Below are positions 26,410 through 35,694 of a stretch of 64,000 nt of DNA, piece by piece. Position 1 is the first letter of the stretch. Each line of letters opens with the position of its first letter. Origin of the DNA: Flavihumibacter sp. ZG627 (GTDB lineage Bacteria; Bacteroidota; Bacteroidia; Chitinophagales; Chitinophagaceae); contig NZ_JPHF01000002.1 of assembly GCF_000814325.1 (NCBI RefSeq), forward strand, positions 682,001 through 746,000. The letters run 5' to 3'. Both the position numbers and the translations under genes were made by a program. The notes under the pieces were generated by a model. The model was given only the letters and a program-made list of their open reading frames with translations. It was not told the DNA's origin and searched no databases.

Positions 26410-27282
26410 CTAATAAACGTTACGTGGACAATCGAGTTGTTTTCCTCCTTTTGAGCGATTGAAAAGCGAACTACCTCCACCACCTCCTGTTCCTAACCTG
26501 AAACCGATCGTTATGCCCTGAAAATAATACCAGTCTTTTACATCTTCTCCGCCTCTAACGGTTCCTTCAACAGGATAGACAGGATTGCCATCCTTTAGTT
26601 CACCACTCCTGTAAGCCAGTTCAACAGCCTTAGGACCCCTTTCTGCCAAAAGCACTGCCTGATCTACATATCTCTTGCTGAGGTCATCGAGGTAATCTGT
26701 GAATGTTTTTCTCAATCCGATTTCATAACCAAGTGTTACCTGTTCGTTAACCCTGAAACGAAGTCCCCCACCAAATGGAAGTGTAAGCTGTACTCTTTTA
26801 TAAGGTTTGAGATCGGGATATGCACTAAGCCCCTGCCCTTCTGTACTTAGTGGCTGGAGATAATGTTTTTGACCAAGCGAATCATAGGTATAGGGATCAA
26901 ATCCAAAAACGCCCAGGCCTGCAAACACATATGGAGTAAACCTTTTTTCATCAAGATCGAATAAGCGGAATTCAGCCATCAGGTTACCTTCCAGTAACCT
27001 CGAATTGAAACTCAGGTTTCGAAGCCTGAGGTCTTCCTGTTTATTGAGTTTATCATCACCACTTATTCTACCATAAACGATTCCGCTTCTAATTGAAACA
27101 TGCCCATTCACATCATATTGTACACCGAGTCCAAATGCACCGTGTGATTGGTTGGTAGTAAGTCTTTTTTCCTGGAAGTCGCCCTGGTAATTTGAAATTC
27201 CCCCAAATCCGGTGATATGCCAGCGCTGTGACATTACCGTAAGTGGTAATAACGCAACCAGCAACACAATGATTTTCCTCAT
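26410..27282 (-). CDS. Outer-membrane beta-barrel protein, DUF6089-like
   Basis: 290 residues. Signal peptide MRKIIVLLVALLPLTVMSQ, then RWHITGFGGISNYQGDFQEKR, which resembles the DUF6089 barrel family of Bacteroidota. Alternating strands continue through SIRSGIVYGRISGDD and LRFRVNEQVTLGYEIGLRKTFTDYLDDLS. The C-terminal region has a Gly-rich stretch (GTGGGGGSSLFNRSKGGK). Role unknown. It precedes the TraB/GumN gene by 9 bp. Confidence 0.75.
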   Translation of the reverse strand: MRKIIVLLVALLPLTVMSQRWHITGFGGISNYQGDFQEKRLTTNQSHGAFGLGVQYDVNGHVSIRSGIVYGRISGDDKLNKQEDLRLRNLSFNSRLLEGNLMAEFRLFDLDEKRFTPYVFAGLGVFGFDPYTYDSLGQKHYLQPLSTEGQGLSAYPDLKPYKRVQLTLPFGGGLRFRVNEQVTLGYEIGLRKTFTDYLDDLSKRYVDQAVLLAERGPKAVELAYRSGELKDGNPVYPVEGTVRGGEDVKDWYYFQGITIGFRLGTGGGGGSSLFNRSKGGKQLDCPRNVY

Positions 27283-27350
27283 TTTGATAAATTGTAATGG
27301 TTCTTACGCAAGAATTAAACCAAATAGCCGGCAAGGCATCCTTTAAACAA

Positions 27351-27374
27351 AAATCCCCTTTTTTAAGGGGATTT
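27351..27374 (-). terminator. Terminator of speA
   Basis: Perfect stem AAATCCCCTT / AAGGGGATTT with loop TTTT, ending 9 bp before the speA stop codon on the plus coordinate, that is just downstream of it on the minus strand. Confidence 0.85.
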
Positions 27375-27383
27375 CATAACTGC

Positions 27384-28787
27384 TTATTGGTATCCGAGTA
27401 TTTTTAACATACTCTGTGCTGTCTGCTCCTTGGCATAAACCCAGTCTACCAGTTTACCGTTTTTATCGTGGCCTACAATGATGTGTTTGGGAGATGGTAT
27501 CATGCAGTGTTTGATGCCACCGTAACCGCTGATCTGGTCCTGGTAAGCGCCGGTATGGAAAAATCCAAGGTATAGAGGTTCAGTACCGCCTCCATTTACC
27601 TTGGGAAGGAATACCTCGTTGATATGTTCTTCCGAATCGTAATAATCATGGCTGTCGCAGGTGATCCCTCCCAGAACAACCCGTTGGTACTCCTCATCCC
27701 ATTTATTTATGGGAAGTAAGAGGAAACGTTCACCAATACCCCAGGTATCAGGAAGCGTTGTAATAAAAGAGGAATCGATCATATACCATATCTCGCGTTC
27801 ATTCTGCGTTTTTTGAGCGATCACAGAATAGATATGTGCCATGCTCTCCCCTACTGTATAGGAGCCGAACTCGGTATAAATATTCGGCATGGGAACCTTG
27901 GCCTTTTTACAAGCGCTCTTGATATTGCCAACAATTTCATTGATCATGAACTGGTAGTCATAATCAAATCCGAGAGAATGCTTGATAGGGAATCCACCAC
28001 CAATATTGATACTGTCCAGTTCCGGACATATTTTTTTCAACTGGCAATAAAGGTTGATGACCTTGTTCAACTCTGACCAGTAATAAATATCATCTTTAAT
28101 ACCCTTGTTCAGGAAAATATGCAGCATCTTAAGCTGGAACTTATTTTCGTAGCCTTCAATCTGGTCTACATAAAACTCAAGGATATCTTTCGCGCGTATC
28201 CCTAATCGTGAGGTATAGAAGGGGAAGGAAGGTTCTTCTTCTGCTGCCACCCTGATACCCAGTTTGAAAGGAGCGCGGACGCTTTTACGGTAATCATCCA
28301 GTTCATTCACATTATCGAGAACGGGAATCACATTCTTAAAGCCGGTATTAATCAAGCCTGCGATCCTCTTGGTATAGGGTTTTTGTTTGAACCCATTACA
28401 AATGATAAAAGTTTCCTTATTGATCTTCTTCTTTGCATAGAGTTTTTTAATGATCTCGATGTCATATGCATAAGATGTTTCCAGGTGTATATTATGTTTC
28501 AGCGCTTCTTCCACCACGAAAGAGAAATGGGAACTCTTGGTACAATAACAATAGTAATATTCACCCTCGTACTTATGCTTCTTGAAAGCATTGGCAAACA
28601 TCGTCTTGGCCTTATTGATCTGCATTCCGATCTTAGGAAGATAGGTCAGCTTCATAGGCGTTCCATACTTGTCAATCAGTGCTTTTATATCGAGGCCATT
28701 ATATTGCAGGTATTTGTCTTTTACCTCAAATCCTTCCTGGGGAAAATTGAAGGTTTGGTCTACCAGGTCGTAGTAGGTATTGTTCAT
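27384..28787 (-). CDS. speA: Biosynthetic arginine decarboxylase (fold III PLP enzyme)
   Basis: 467 residues; decarboxylates arginine to agmatine, the entry to polyamines in Bacteroidota. This is the short Bacteroidota form of the alanine-racemase-fold enzyme. The PLP lysine is probably K84 in YYYCYCTKSSHFSF. Other pieces: GIRVAAEEEPSFPF, SINIGGGFPIKHS (glycine-rich phosphate site), YTEFGSYTVGES, and the C-terminal HTGAYQDQISGYGG. Substrate is by family resemblance. A terminator follows; no agmatinase lies adjacent. Confidence 0.85.
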   Translation of the reverse strand: MNNTYYDLVDQTFNFPQEGFEVKDKYLQYNGLDIKALIDKYGTPMKLTYLPKIGMQINKAKTMFANAFKKHKYEGEYYYCYCTKSSHFSFVVEEALKHNIHLETSYAYDIEIIKKLYAKKKINKETFIICNGFKQKPYTKRIAGLINTGFKNVIPVLDNVNELDDYRKSVRAPFKLGIRVAAEEEPSFPFYTSRLGIRAKDILEFYVDQIEGYENKFQLKMLHIFLNKGIKDDIYYWSELNKVINLYCQLKKICPELDSINIGGGFPIKHSLGFDYDYQFMINEIVGNIKSACKKAKVPMPNIYTEFGSYTVGESMAHIYSVIAQKTQNEREIWYMIDSSFITTLPDTWGIGERFLLLPINKWDEEYQRVVLGGITCDSHDYYDSEEHINEVFLPKVNGGGTEPLYLGFFHTGAYQDQISGYGGIKHCMIPSPKHIIVGHDKNGKLVDWVYAKEQTAQSMLKILGYQ

Positions 28788-28916
28788 CTAATTGTACACG
28801 TAGTTAGTGGGGTGATATATTAATAGCTTACAAACCTATATAAAATGCAGAATTATTCACTAACAAAATTTTAGGGCGATAATCGTGCTTTCAAGGTATA
28901 GTTGGCTGCATAAAAA

Positions 28917-28940
28917 ACCGGCTCCCTGTTGGAAGCCGGT
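28917..28940 (-). terminator. Terminator of the rpmI-rplT operon
   Basis: Stem ACCGGCT / AGCCGGT with an inner CC/GG, followed on the minus strand by six U from the A run at 28912-28917. It lies 28 bp beyond the rplT stop. The rest of 28788-28968 shows no gene. Confidence 0.85.
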
Positions 28941-28968
28941 AATATGAGTTGATGCTGTGATCATTTCC

Positions 28969-29313
28969 TTATTTTACAGAAGCGATCAGCGCCTTGAAAG
29001 ACTCAGGGTTGTTCATGGCGAGGTCGGCCAGCACTTTACGATCAAGACCAATTCCTTTTTCATTCAGCTTGTGGATGAAAACAGAATAAGTAAGGCCTTC
29101 TTCGCGAACTGCTGCGTTGATACGTGCGATCCAGAGAGCACGGTATTCGCGCTTCTTAAGTTTACGACCAACATAGCTGTAGGTCATACCCTTTTCAACA
29201 ATATTCTTGGCTACTGTATATACATTCTTACGCTTGCCATAATATCCTTTGGCTTGCTTAAGTATCCTTTTTCTGCGTGCCCTTGAGGCAACGGCGTTTA
29301 CTGAACGTGGCAT
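28969..29313 (-). CDS. rplT: 50S ribosomal protein L20
   Basis: 114 residues. [26 protein letters not shown] is the basic N-terminal extension that threads into 23S r[23 protein letters not shown] and [14 protein letters not shown] are the globular C-terminal domain. In many bacteria this domain binds its own mRNA leader to repress the operon. Second gene after rpmI, 33 bp apart, with a terminator behind it. Confidence 0.98.
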   Translation of the reverse strand: MPRSVNAVASRARRKRILKQAKGYYGKRKNVYTVAKNIVEKGMTYSYVGRKLKKREYRALWIARINAAVREEGLTYSVFIHKLNEKGIGLDRKVLADLAMNNPESFKALIASVK

Positions 29314-29346
29314 ATGCTAAATAGTTTTAAGTTGTGATTAATAGAT

Positions 29347-29547
29347 TTACCCCTTAAGACCCAGGAGGCGTTGAACGAAATCCATGTTTGGTTTTGATAC
29401 AACACCTGCTTTACGCATGCCGCGCTTACGCTTGGTTGACTTTTTGGTGAGAATGTGACGTTTGAACGCTTTCTGATGGGTGATTTTTCCTGAAGCGGTC
29501 ACCTTGAAGCGCTTCTTGGCGCTTGAATTGGTTTTTACCTTTGGCAT
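29347..29547 (-). CDS. rpmI: 50S ribosomal protein L35
   Basis: 66 residues, very basic. [22 protein letters not shown] is the family N-terminus, then [20 protein letters not shown]. It normally follows infC directly; here it is separated from infC by the 5.3-kb protease gene, and a promoter and structured leader precede it. Confidence 0.97.
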   Translation of the reverse strand: MPKVKTNSSAKKRFKVTASGKITHQKAFKRHILTKKSTKRKRGMRKAGVVSKPNMDFVQRLLGLKG

Positions 29548-29552
29548 CTTGA

Positions 29553-29637
29553 TAACTGAAATAGTTACGCCCTGCTGGCGCCCCGCACAGGCAGGGACTT
29601 ATGGAGCCATTTGGGCAATGTCACCATCTTTCGATGG
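29553..29637 (-). promoter_or_regulatory. Structured 5' leader of rpmI-rplT
   Basis: The ~100-nt leader between the promoter and the rpmI ATG can form three hairpins in order: CCATC-GAAA-GATGG (29624-29637), CCCTGC/GCAGGG (29570-29596) around a GC-rich loop, and TAACT/AGTTA (29553-29567) next to the start codon. This arrangement suits a ribosomal-protein autoregulatory leader, by analogy with L20-controlled leaders in other phyla, but I recognise no known motif. Confidence 0.4.
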
Positions 29638-29653
29638 CACCCTTTTGGGAGCG

Positions 29654-29684
29654 CAAAGGTATATCAGTTTCCTGAAATAACCAA
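29654..29684 (-). promoter_or_regulatory. Promoter of rpmI-rplT
   Basis: On the minus strand TTG (29684-29682), a 20-bp spacer and TACCTTTG (29661-29654) form a good Bacteroidota promoter. The -33 part lies inside the last codons of the protease gene and the -7 box is just past its stop codon. It makes rpmI-rplT independent of thrS-infC. Confidence 0.7.
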
Positions 29685-32600
29685 CCGCATGGTCTTTATT
29701 TCTTTTCCATTCTGGGCGCGAAGATAATAGATACCTGGCGCCAGTTGCGGACCTGCCTGGTACAAAGGTATAACCTGGACGCTTGCCGCAATATCCACTT
29801 TCCTTCGCCAAATTACACGCCCTGTCACATCCACCAGGGCCATCTGTAAGGTTTTGCCTGCCAGGTTCTCCACCAGCAGAAGCATTTCAGCGACAGGGGA
29901 AGGATTGGGATAAACCCTAAGCCTCATGCCTTCACCAAAGTTCACCGAACTGATGTTGGAATACCTGACCTGGCCATTTTCATAAATGATCTTCAGCCGG
30001 TACTGGTAACTGCCGGGAGAAATTACCCCCGCATCCGTGAAAGTATAATTGCCATTGGGTTGGGTTTGAATTATGGTTATGGTTTGGAAACCGCTACTAC
30101 TGCCGGTTCCGTTTGCCCGTTCAACTTCAAAACGCAGTATACCCGGGTTAGCAGTTGCATCCCATTGAAGCAGTGCAGAGGTTGGTTCCTGTCTTTCCGT
30201 TGCCTGAAGTACTACGGTAGAAAGGGTATTATTTATCCCGAAATAGAACTCACCATAAACTCCCGATGGAATCTCCGCATAATATCCTTTTTCATAGGGA
30301 ATGAGTTCAAACTGGTCAGCCATCCAGACTGATTCAAATCCCGGAAGGTTGTCCGAGGTTTTCTCATTTAGTGTGGATGGAGGTCCCGTGTACCGGAAAA
30401 CGGCCAAATCATAGGCACTTCTCTTTATTGCACAGGTATCACAAGGGTTTTCGGCCAGCCATTGCCTTACCGCATCATCGGTAAGGAATAACCTTATTTT
30501 ACCTGGTGTCGTATTGTTGGAACCTGAAAACACCCAACGTTGTTTAAGAACCGGATTTCCCTGGAATAAATTCTCCTCACCTGCTGAATAATAATTAAAA
30601 CGGAATGGCTGCTCCCCTTCTGAAGATTTAGCGGCCGATAGAAGGGCACCATTTCTTATTACCGGAGTCCACTGCTGCGTTTTCGATCTCCCCTCAAAAC
30701 TGAAATGGGTAAGACCAGCGTCAACAGGATATTCTAAATCAAAAATATGTACCTCATCCAGCAATAATCCCCCCGGAACAATTGGCGTGGCGGTGCTAAG
30801 ATCTGAACGCTCCAGGGAAAGAACTCTGAATTGAAGGGTTGCCCATCCTTTCGGTAATGCCATAGAAACCACCTGCCAGTAATCATTACCACAATCTTTC
30901 CATGCCTGCTGTTGCTCAGTATACCAGTTGGTGGATTGTTGAACAGGTGCTATATATCGTTGCCAGGTACGACCGGTATCTGCAGAAAATTCCAGTAACA
31001 CAGAATCCTTACCATCACAAAGCTGTTTATTTACACTCATTGAAAGATGTGGCGCCCTCAGTTGGCGAAGATCGAAAAGCGGACTTACCAGGTATCCCGA
31101 CGCAACCACAAAGTGCACTCCGGAAGAGTTTTCCAGCCGGCGGGTACCCCAGAATCCATTTCCATTGGCAGCCTTAAAAGGCTTAACCGTTTCCTGCAGG
31201 TTTTCTGCAAGATCATATATAAAAGTAGAACCCCATCCCTGTTTGTCATTTTCGAAACCTTGCAGGTAGGGGAACTGGTTCATTAACTTAGCGTAAGCCA
31301 GTGGAGCGAAGAGGGTATCATCCTGTTGGTTTATGTCTCCCATGGCTGTAACAAAAGCATACACCCCGGAAACGGCTGAAGGCCAGTCTTTTACTGGAAC
31401 CGTGAATTCAGCGTGGGCTGTATCATTTGCCGCAATACTATTGAAACTAATTGTCTGTCGTTTACCATCGGGGGATATTAGGCCAATGGTGAAACCACCT
31501 GTGACCACGGAGCGAAGGTTAAGAGCGCTGACCCTGAACCGCAGATTGTCGCCATCAGTAACCTTATTTTTTATATAATAAAGGTCAATAAGCGCCATAT
31601 CGGCATTGGCCTTGAAAAGACGGATAGACCGCAGAAGTGGCAGGCTATCATCATAATTTGTTTTGGTGATCTTTAGCCTGAGCTGGAAACTGCTGGAAAA
31701 TTGCTGGCTACCTTTTCCCAGTACCCGGGTAATATTTATGTGATCCAGACTGTTCACGTAAGTGACCGGATCAGTTTGTGGTAATATTAACCATGCAGAT
31801 GTATCTGATCCTCTCACAGCCAATTCAAGCTTCAGGTTGACCGGTTCCGGAATATCAAGGCTCAGTCGGATATCATCTGCAAGTTGGAAAGCTGCCATAT
31901 TAAATGTAGAAGTCAAAACCATTTCCTGGTTATGAACCTTACTTGAAGCAGTGAAGGGAATACCTGTGGAGTTGCTATGAAGTTTTATGATGGCGGAGGG
32001 AGTTGTATAGTCTGTCTGAGGTGCTCCAATTATCCCAATTATGCCGGGTTTTAAGTAAGTACTGTCCTTCAAACCACCAAAATCAAGCGACAATGGCAAA
32101 GTAACCGGCTCATTAGGTAGATAACGCCATAAATTGGCGAGGGTGTTATTAGAAGGTTCAGGATCGTTAAATGACCTTATATTAAATTCCAGTTGTTTTT
32201 CTTCACCAGGCTCTGCCTTCAGGATTATAGCCGATTTCCATAAAAAGGCTTCACCTGGCGTAAGATTTCTTATAAGGGTATCTGAACCAAGCAGATTTTT
32301 ATCCTGGTAAACAGAAAGGAAAACAGTATCAGCGATGGATGAATTACCCATATTACGGAGCTGGATAATTACCGTGTCAATCCCATTTCTGTCAGTACTG
32401 GTGGCGAAGCGCTGAATGGAGGGATTAAGGACAGTTGTAATAGCCAGATCTCCGGCTGCACCTGAAGGCGGACATAAAGTAGCAGGTGTTTTAATAAGCT
32501 TTGCAGGACTCCGCTCGCCCGGAAAACCGTTGAGCAATGGCTGCAGAGTTATCCAGTAGTTGGGGCCTGACCGCAGTCCGGTTATGACAAAAAAAGTATC

Positions 32601-34925
32601 CGTAGTTGTTGCAACTACCTTATAAGCACCATCTTCGTATTGTAAAACCTGGACTGAATCAATGCCGGGCGCCGGCTTCCAGCGTGCACTAATGGTTGAG
32701 GCGCAGGTACTTGTGAGTGAAAAATTATAATCTGGCAGAATAGTAAAGGCATTCGAAATGATTTCTTCCCCTGAAATATTATTTCGGATCCTGATCCTCG
32801 CGTTGGAAGTACTAATTGAAGGAACGGTCCAATCCTTCCTGTTTGGATGGGCAGATCTAATATTAATATCAGTCCAGCTCAGGCCGCCATCGGCTGAAAA
32901 ACTTGTCGCGATGGATGAGCCCGGGGTATTACCTGCCGACCAGATAATACCTTTTTGCTGGGCAGGCTTCCATTTTTCACCCCCGGCAGGCTGCAATAGC
33001 CGCAAAGCTGTTTTTTCCCAGTTATATACAATCCTGAACGACTGCGGACCAGCTGGCACCTTAAAGCCTTTGACCAAAATTGTATAGGCACCAGGCACCG
33101 CATTTTCTACAACCACCTGTTCAATATTATTGCTATGATCCTTTCCGGCAATGGCTGGAGCATTTACTCCAGCAGCACTGGTGTCTAGAATCATTGGATC
33201 TAAAACAGCCCCTGTAGGAGATACAACACTGATATCCAAATCATTAACCAGATTCTTAAACGTATAAAGAGAAGATGGCTTGTCGTGCCAGTATAACATT
33301 ATTTTCAAGTCTTTCACCTGTTCAGGCAGGTTTATTTCGAACCTGGTTTCTCCACCATTGTCTACTGAACCGGTCAAATATGTTTTAGCATTTACAACTT
33401 CAATGGCTTTTCGGGCATTGAGAAAACCGAATCCATTGGTGAAATCAACTCCTTTATTTCCGATATCTGTTGCGGTATTACACACAATAGCTTTCATCAG
33501 ATCGCCCGGCGGATCAACATTCCCATTAAGCTGACGGTAACGTTCATATAGTAAACCAAGAACACCCGTCACCTGTGGGGCCGACATACTGGTTCCATAA
33601 TCTATCGCATAGGTATTGTTATTGGCAGTTGACCGGGTGCCATCTCCTATCGCGATTACTTCCGGCTTCAATCGGCCGTCGAGCGTTGGGCCTTTAGACC
33701 AGCGGAAGAGATTGGCATCCTTATTTGTGGCGCCAACAGTTATTACATTCTTGGCAGCCTGGAAAGCATTGTCAATGCTTCGAAATCCTGCAGGGAAGTC
33801 CCCGCATTTCAATCCTCCATTATTCCCCGCCGCAAATACATGTGCGAGATTAGGTAGGTCAAGTAATTGCTGGTCGCCCTGAACACAATATCCTGTATAC
33901 AAACCTGAATAAGGAAGGCATTGGCTGCCAGCGCCATAGGAGTTATTGGTAATCACCATCCCCTTTTTATAATATTCGGGTGAGCGATCAATAATAGTAT
34001 TGAAATAATCAATTATAAGGGTAGATTCCCATGCATTTCCTTTCATAGAAGGGTCAAGAATTCCTGCCCCGGCCATAGCCCCGGCAACATGGGTGGCATG
34101 AAACGCCCCGTTATAGGATTGCCCTTCTTCATTATATCGGTGGTCAATATGGTAAATCCTACCATTATCTCCAATACCCATCACTACACCTTTCCCACTC
34201 AGGGCTGGCATACCCTCAAATCCTGTATGCAGCTGATCCGTCTGGTGGATATCGGTTGCTTCACTATTAAGGATACCTAGTGCTGGGGCTTCCATCACAT
34301 AGAGTAAAAAAGACTGATCGAGCAGGTGGTTGAGCACCCTGCCGGTAAGTGTGCATTCCACAATGTCAGGGGTTAGAAACTTTAAAATCTCTGCATCTGC
34401 TCCAAAAGTTGAAAGCGAGTTTTCCAGAAGTTTCCTTCCCGCAGTACTATCATGGCCCGGAATCAATTTAAGATGGTAATTGCGAGAAGGGGCCGCAGAA
34501 ACAATCGATCTGTTATTTGCATCTAAACCATATATACCCGATTTAAGCGATCTGTTCATGGGAACCAATGCCTGAATGCCTTTTGTGCTAAGATCACTGG
34601 CAGAAAACGATCCCCTGATACCTGCGAGGAAACTGTTTTCGGGAATATAATCATAGAGTTCGATACCCTGTCTGCGGAGTTCAGTCTGCTGGCTGGTACC
34701 TGGAAGTTCTTTAAACTGAATAATTGCCCAGATTTTTCCGCCTGCAATAGATGCATGGAGTGTGGGATCCAAAGGATCAATGGGACGCAGTACCAGGCTT
34801 TTGGCCGGCAGACTACTTTTTAAACGGATTGGGCTGGATTCGGTTACCTGAGTTCGGGCGTTTAGGGCCAATACTAAAATGGTACAGAATATCAATCCCC
34901 TAAAAATCACAGGTGCTATTCTCAT
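29664..34925 (-). CDS. Secreted S8 (subtilisin-type) serine protease with T9SS sorting domain
   Basis: 1753 residues. Signal peptide covers about the first 25. The catalytic domain (about 240-520) has D253 in MGIGDNG, H279 in HATHVAG, oxyanion N368 in AAGNNGG and S446 in GTSMSAPQVTG. A proprotein-convertase-like beta domain and several beta-sandwich/FN3-like modules follow (about 530-1650). The last ~85 residues start RLRVYPNPSPVAEM and end in a strand-rich segment (PGIYYLRAQNGKEIKTMRLV), the type A C-terminal sorting domain of the type IX secretion system, so the protein should be exported and possibly surface-attached. It sits between infC and rpmI. Confidence 0.92.
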   Translation of the reverse strand: MRIAPVIFRGLIFCTILVLALNARTQVTESSPIRLKSSLPAKSLVLRPIDPLDPTLHASIAGGKIWAIIQFKELPGTSQQTELRRQGIELYDYIPENSFLAGIRGSFSASDLSTKGIQALVPMNRSLKSGIYGLDANNRSIVSAAPSRNYHLKLIPGHDSTAGRKLLENSLSTFGADAEILKFLTPDIVECTLTGRVLNHLLDQSFLLYVMEAPALGILNSEATDIHQTDQLHTGFEGMPALSGKGVVMGIGDNGRIYHIDHRYNEEGQSYNGAFHATHVAGAMAGAGILDPSMKGNAWESTLIIDYFNTIIDRSPEYYKKGMVITNNSYGAGSQCLPYSGLYTGYCVQGDQQLLDLPNLAHVFAAGNNGGLKCGDFPAGFRSIDNAFQAAKNVITVGATNKDANLFRWSKGPTLDGRLKPEVIAIGDGTRSTANNNTYAIDYGTSMSAPQVTGVLGLLYERYRQLNGNVDPPGDLMKAIVCNTATDIGNKGVDFTNGFGFLNARKAIEVVNAKTYLTGSVDNGGETRFEINLPEQVKDLKIMLYWHDKPSSLYTFKNLVNDLDISVVSPTGAVLDPMILDTSAAGVNAPAIAGKDHSNNIEQVVVENAVPGAYTILVKGFKVPAGPQSFRIVYNWEKTALRLLQPAGGEKWKPAQQKGIIWSAGNTPGSSIATSFSADGGLSWTDINIRSAHPNRKDWTVPSISTSNARIRIRNNISGEEIISNAFTILPDYNFSLTSTCASTISARWKPAPGIDSVQVLQYEDGAYKVVATTTDTFFVITGLRSGPNYWITLQPLLNGFPGERSPAKLIKTPATLCPPSGAAGDLAITTVLNPSIQRFATSTDRNGIDTVIIQLRNMGNSSIADTVFLSVYQDKNLLGSDTLIRNLTPGEAFLWKSAIILKAEPGEEKQLEFNIRSFNDPEPSNNTLANLWRYLPNEPVTLPLSLDFGGLKDSTYLKPGIIGIIGAPQTDYTTPSAIIKLHSNSTGIPFTASSKVHNQEMVLTSTFNMAAFQLADDIRLSLDIPEPVNLKLELAVRGSDTSAWLILPQTDPVTYVNSLDHINITRVLGKGSQQFSSSFQLRLKITKTNYDDSLPLLRSIRLFKANADMALIDLYYIKNKVTDGDNLRFRVSALNLRSVVTGGFTIGLISPDGKRQTISFNSIAANDTAHAEFTVPVKDWPSAVSGVYAFVTAMGDINQQDDTLFAPLAYAKLMNQFPYLQGFENDKQGWGSTFIYDLAENLQETVKPFKAANGNGFWGTRRLENSSGVHFVVASGYLVSPLFDLRQLRAPHLSMSVNKQLCDGKDSVLLEFSADTGRTWQRYIAPVQQSTNWYTEQQQAWKDCGNDYWQVVSMALPKGWATLQFRVLSLERSDLSTATPIVPGGLLLDEVHIFDLEYPVDAGLTHFSFEGRSKTQQWTPVIRNGALLSAAKSSEGEQPFRFNYYSAGEENLFQGNPVLKQRWVFSGSNNTTPGKIRLFLTDDAVRQWLAENPCDTCAIKRSAYDLAVFRYTGPPSTLNEKTSDNLPGFESVWMADQFELIPYEKGYYAEIPSGVYGEFYFGINNTLSTVVLQATERQEPTSALLQWDATANPGILRFEVERANGTGSSSGFQTITIIQTQPNGNYTFTDAGVISPGSYQYRLKIIYENGQVRYSNISSVNFGEGMRLRVYPNPSPVAEMLLLVENLAGKTLQMALVDVTGRVIWRRKVDIAASVQVIPLYQAGPQLAPGIYYLRAQNGKEIKTMRLVISGN

Positions 34926-35001
34926 AAAAATCAGGAATCAGACTCAATATAAACAACCGGGGGTAGATTCTATTATGCAGATGCCCGGAAATAATAAAAA
35001 A

Positions 35002-35020
35002 AACCCGCCTTGCGCGGGTT
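35002..35020 (-). terminator. Terminator behind infC
   Basis: Stem AACCCGC / GCGGGTT, loop CTTGC, with an A run at 34996-35003 that gives a U tract on the minus strand. It lies 38 bp past the infC stop and before the protease gene, closing the thrS-infC transcript. Confidence 0.85.
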
Positions 35021-35057
35021 ACCCAATTGAATTCGACAAGTGTATAATTGGACAGGA

Positions 35058-35648
35058 TCAATCTCCTGAATCCTTTTTCTTCTTCTGGCTTTTAGGTGCC
35101 CAGATGGCCAACATCCGCTTACCTTCCATTTTCGGCATTCCTTCCAAAACACCAAATTCACCCAGGCGCTCTGCAAATTTCAGGAGAAGCAATTCACCCC
35201 TGTCCTTAAACTGGATGGCCCTGCCCCTGAATTGCACATAAGCTTTCACCTTATTTCCTTCTTTCAGGAATTCTTCCGCATGTTTAGCTTTAAAGTTGAA
35301 ATCATGGTCGTCGGTGTTAGGAGTAAACCTGATCTCTTTCACTTCAGACTGCTTGGCTTTCGCCTTCATCTCCTTATCCTTCTTCTTCTTCTCGTAGAGG
35401 AATTTATTATAATCGATGATCCTGCAAACCGGCGGATCGGCATTTGGCGAGATCTCCACCAGGTCGAGCCCCTGGTCCTGCGCCATGCGTTGTGCTTCCT
35501 GGATGGAATAAACGCCTACTTCTACATTGTCGCCAACCAATCGTACCGATGGTACCCGAATCATTTGGTTAGTCCTGTGTTCCTGTTGCTGTTCTTTCTT
35601 GAACCTTGGATTGAAAGCCCCTCTGGGTGGTCTGGGTGGAAATGCCAT
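35058..35648 (-). CDS. infC: Translation initiation factor IF-3
   Basis: 196 residues. The N-domain has RTNQMIRVPSVRLVGDNVEVGV and DLVEISPNADPPVCRIIDYNKF; the linker is Lys-rich; the C-domain has HDFNFKAKHAEEFLKEGNKVKAYVQF and FKDRGELLLLKFAERL. IF-3 binds 30S subunits and checks the start codon. A 20-residue Pro/Arg-rich N-terminal extension (MAFPPRPPRGAFNPRF) precedes the domain. The start is a plain ATG, not the rare AUU used for autoregulation in E. coli. 46 bp downstream of thrS. Confidence 0.96.
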   Translation of the reverse strand: MAFPPRPPRGAFNPRFKKEQQQEHRTNQMIRVPSVRLVGDNVEVGVYSIQEAQRMAQDQGLDLVEISPNADPPVCRIIDYNKFLYEKKKKDKEMKAKAKQSEVKEIRFTPNTDDHDFNFKAKHAEEFLKEGNKVKAYVQFRGRAIQFKDRGELLLLKFAERLGEFGVLEGMPKMEGKRMLAIWAPKSQKKKKDSGD

Positions 35649-35694
35649 TTAGTTATTTTGATTAAACAATTACGACCCGAAAATATTAATTTTT

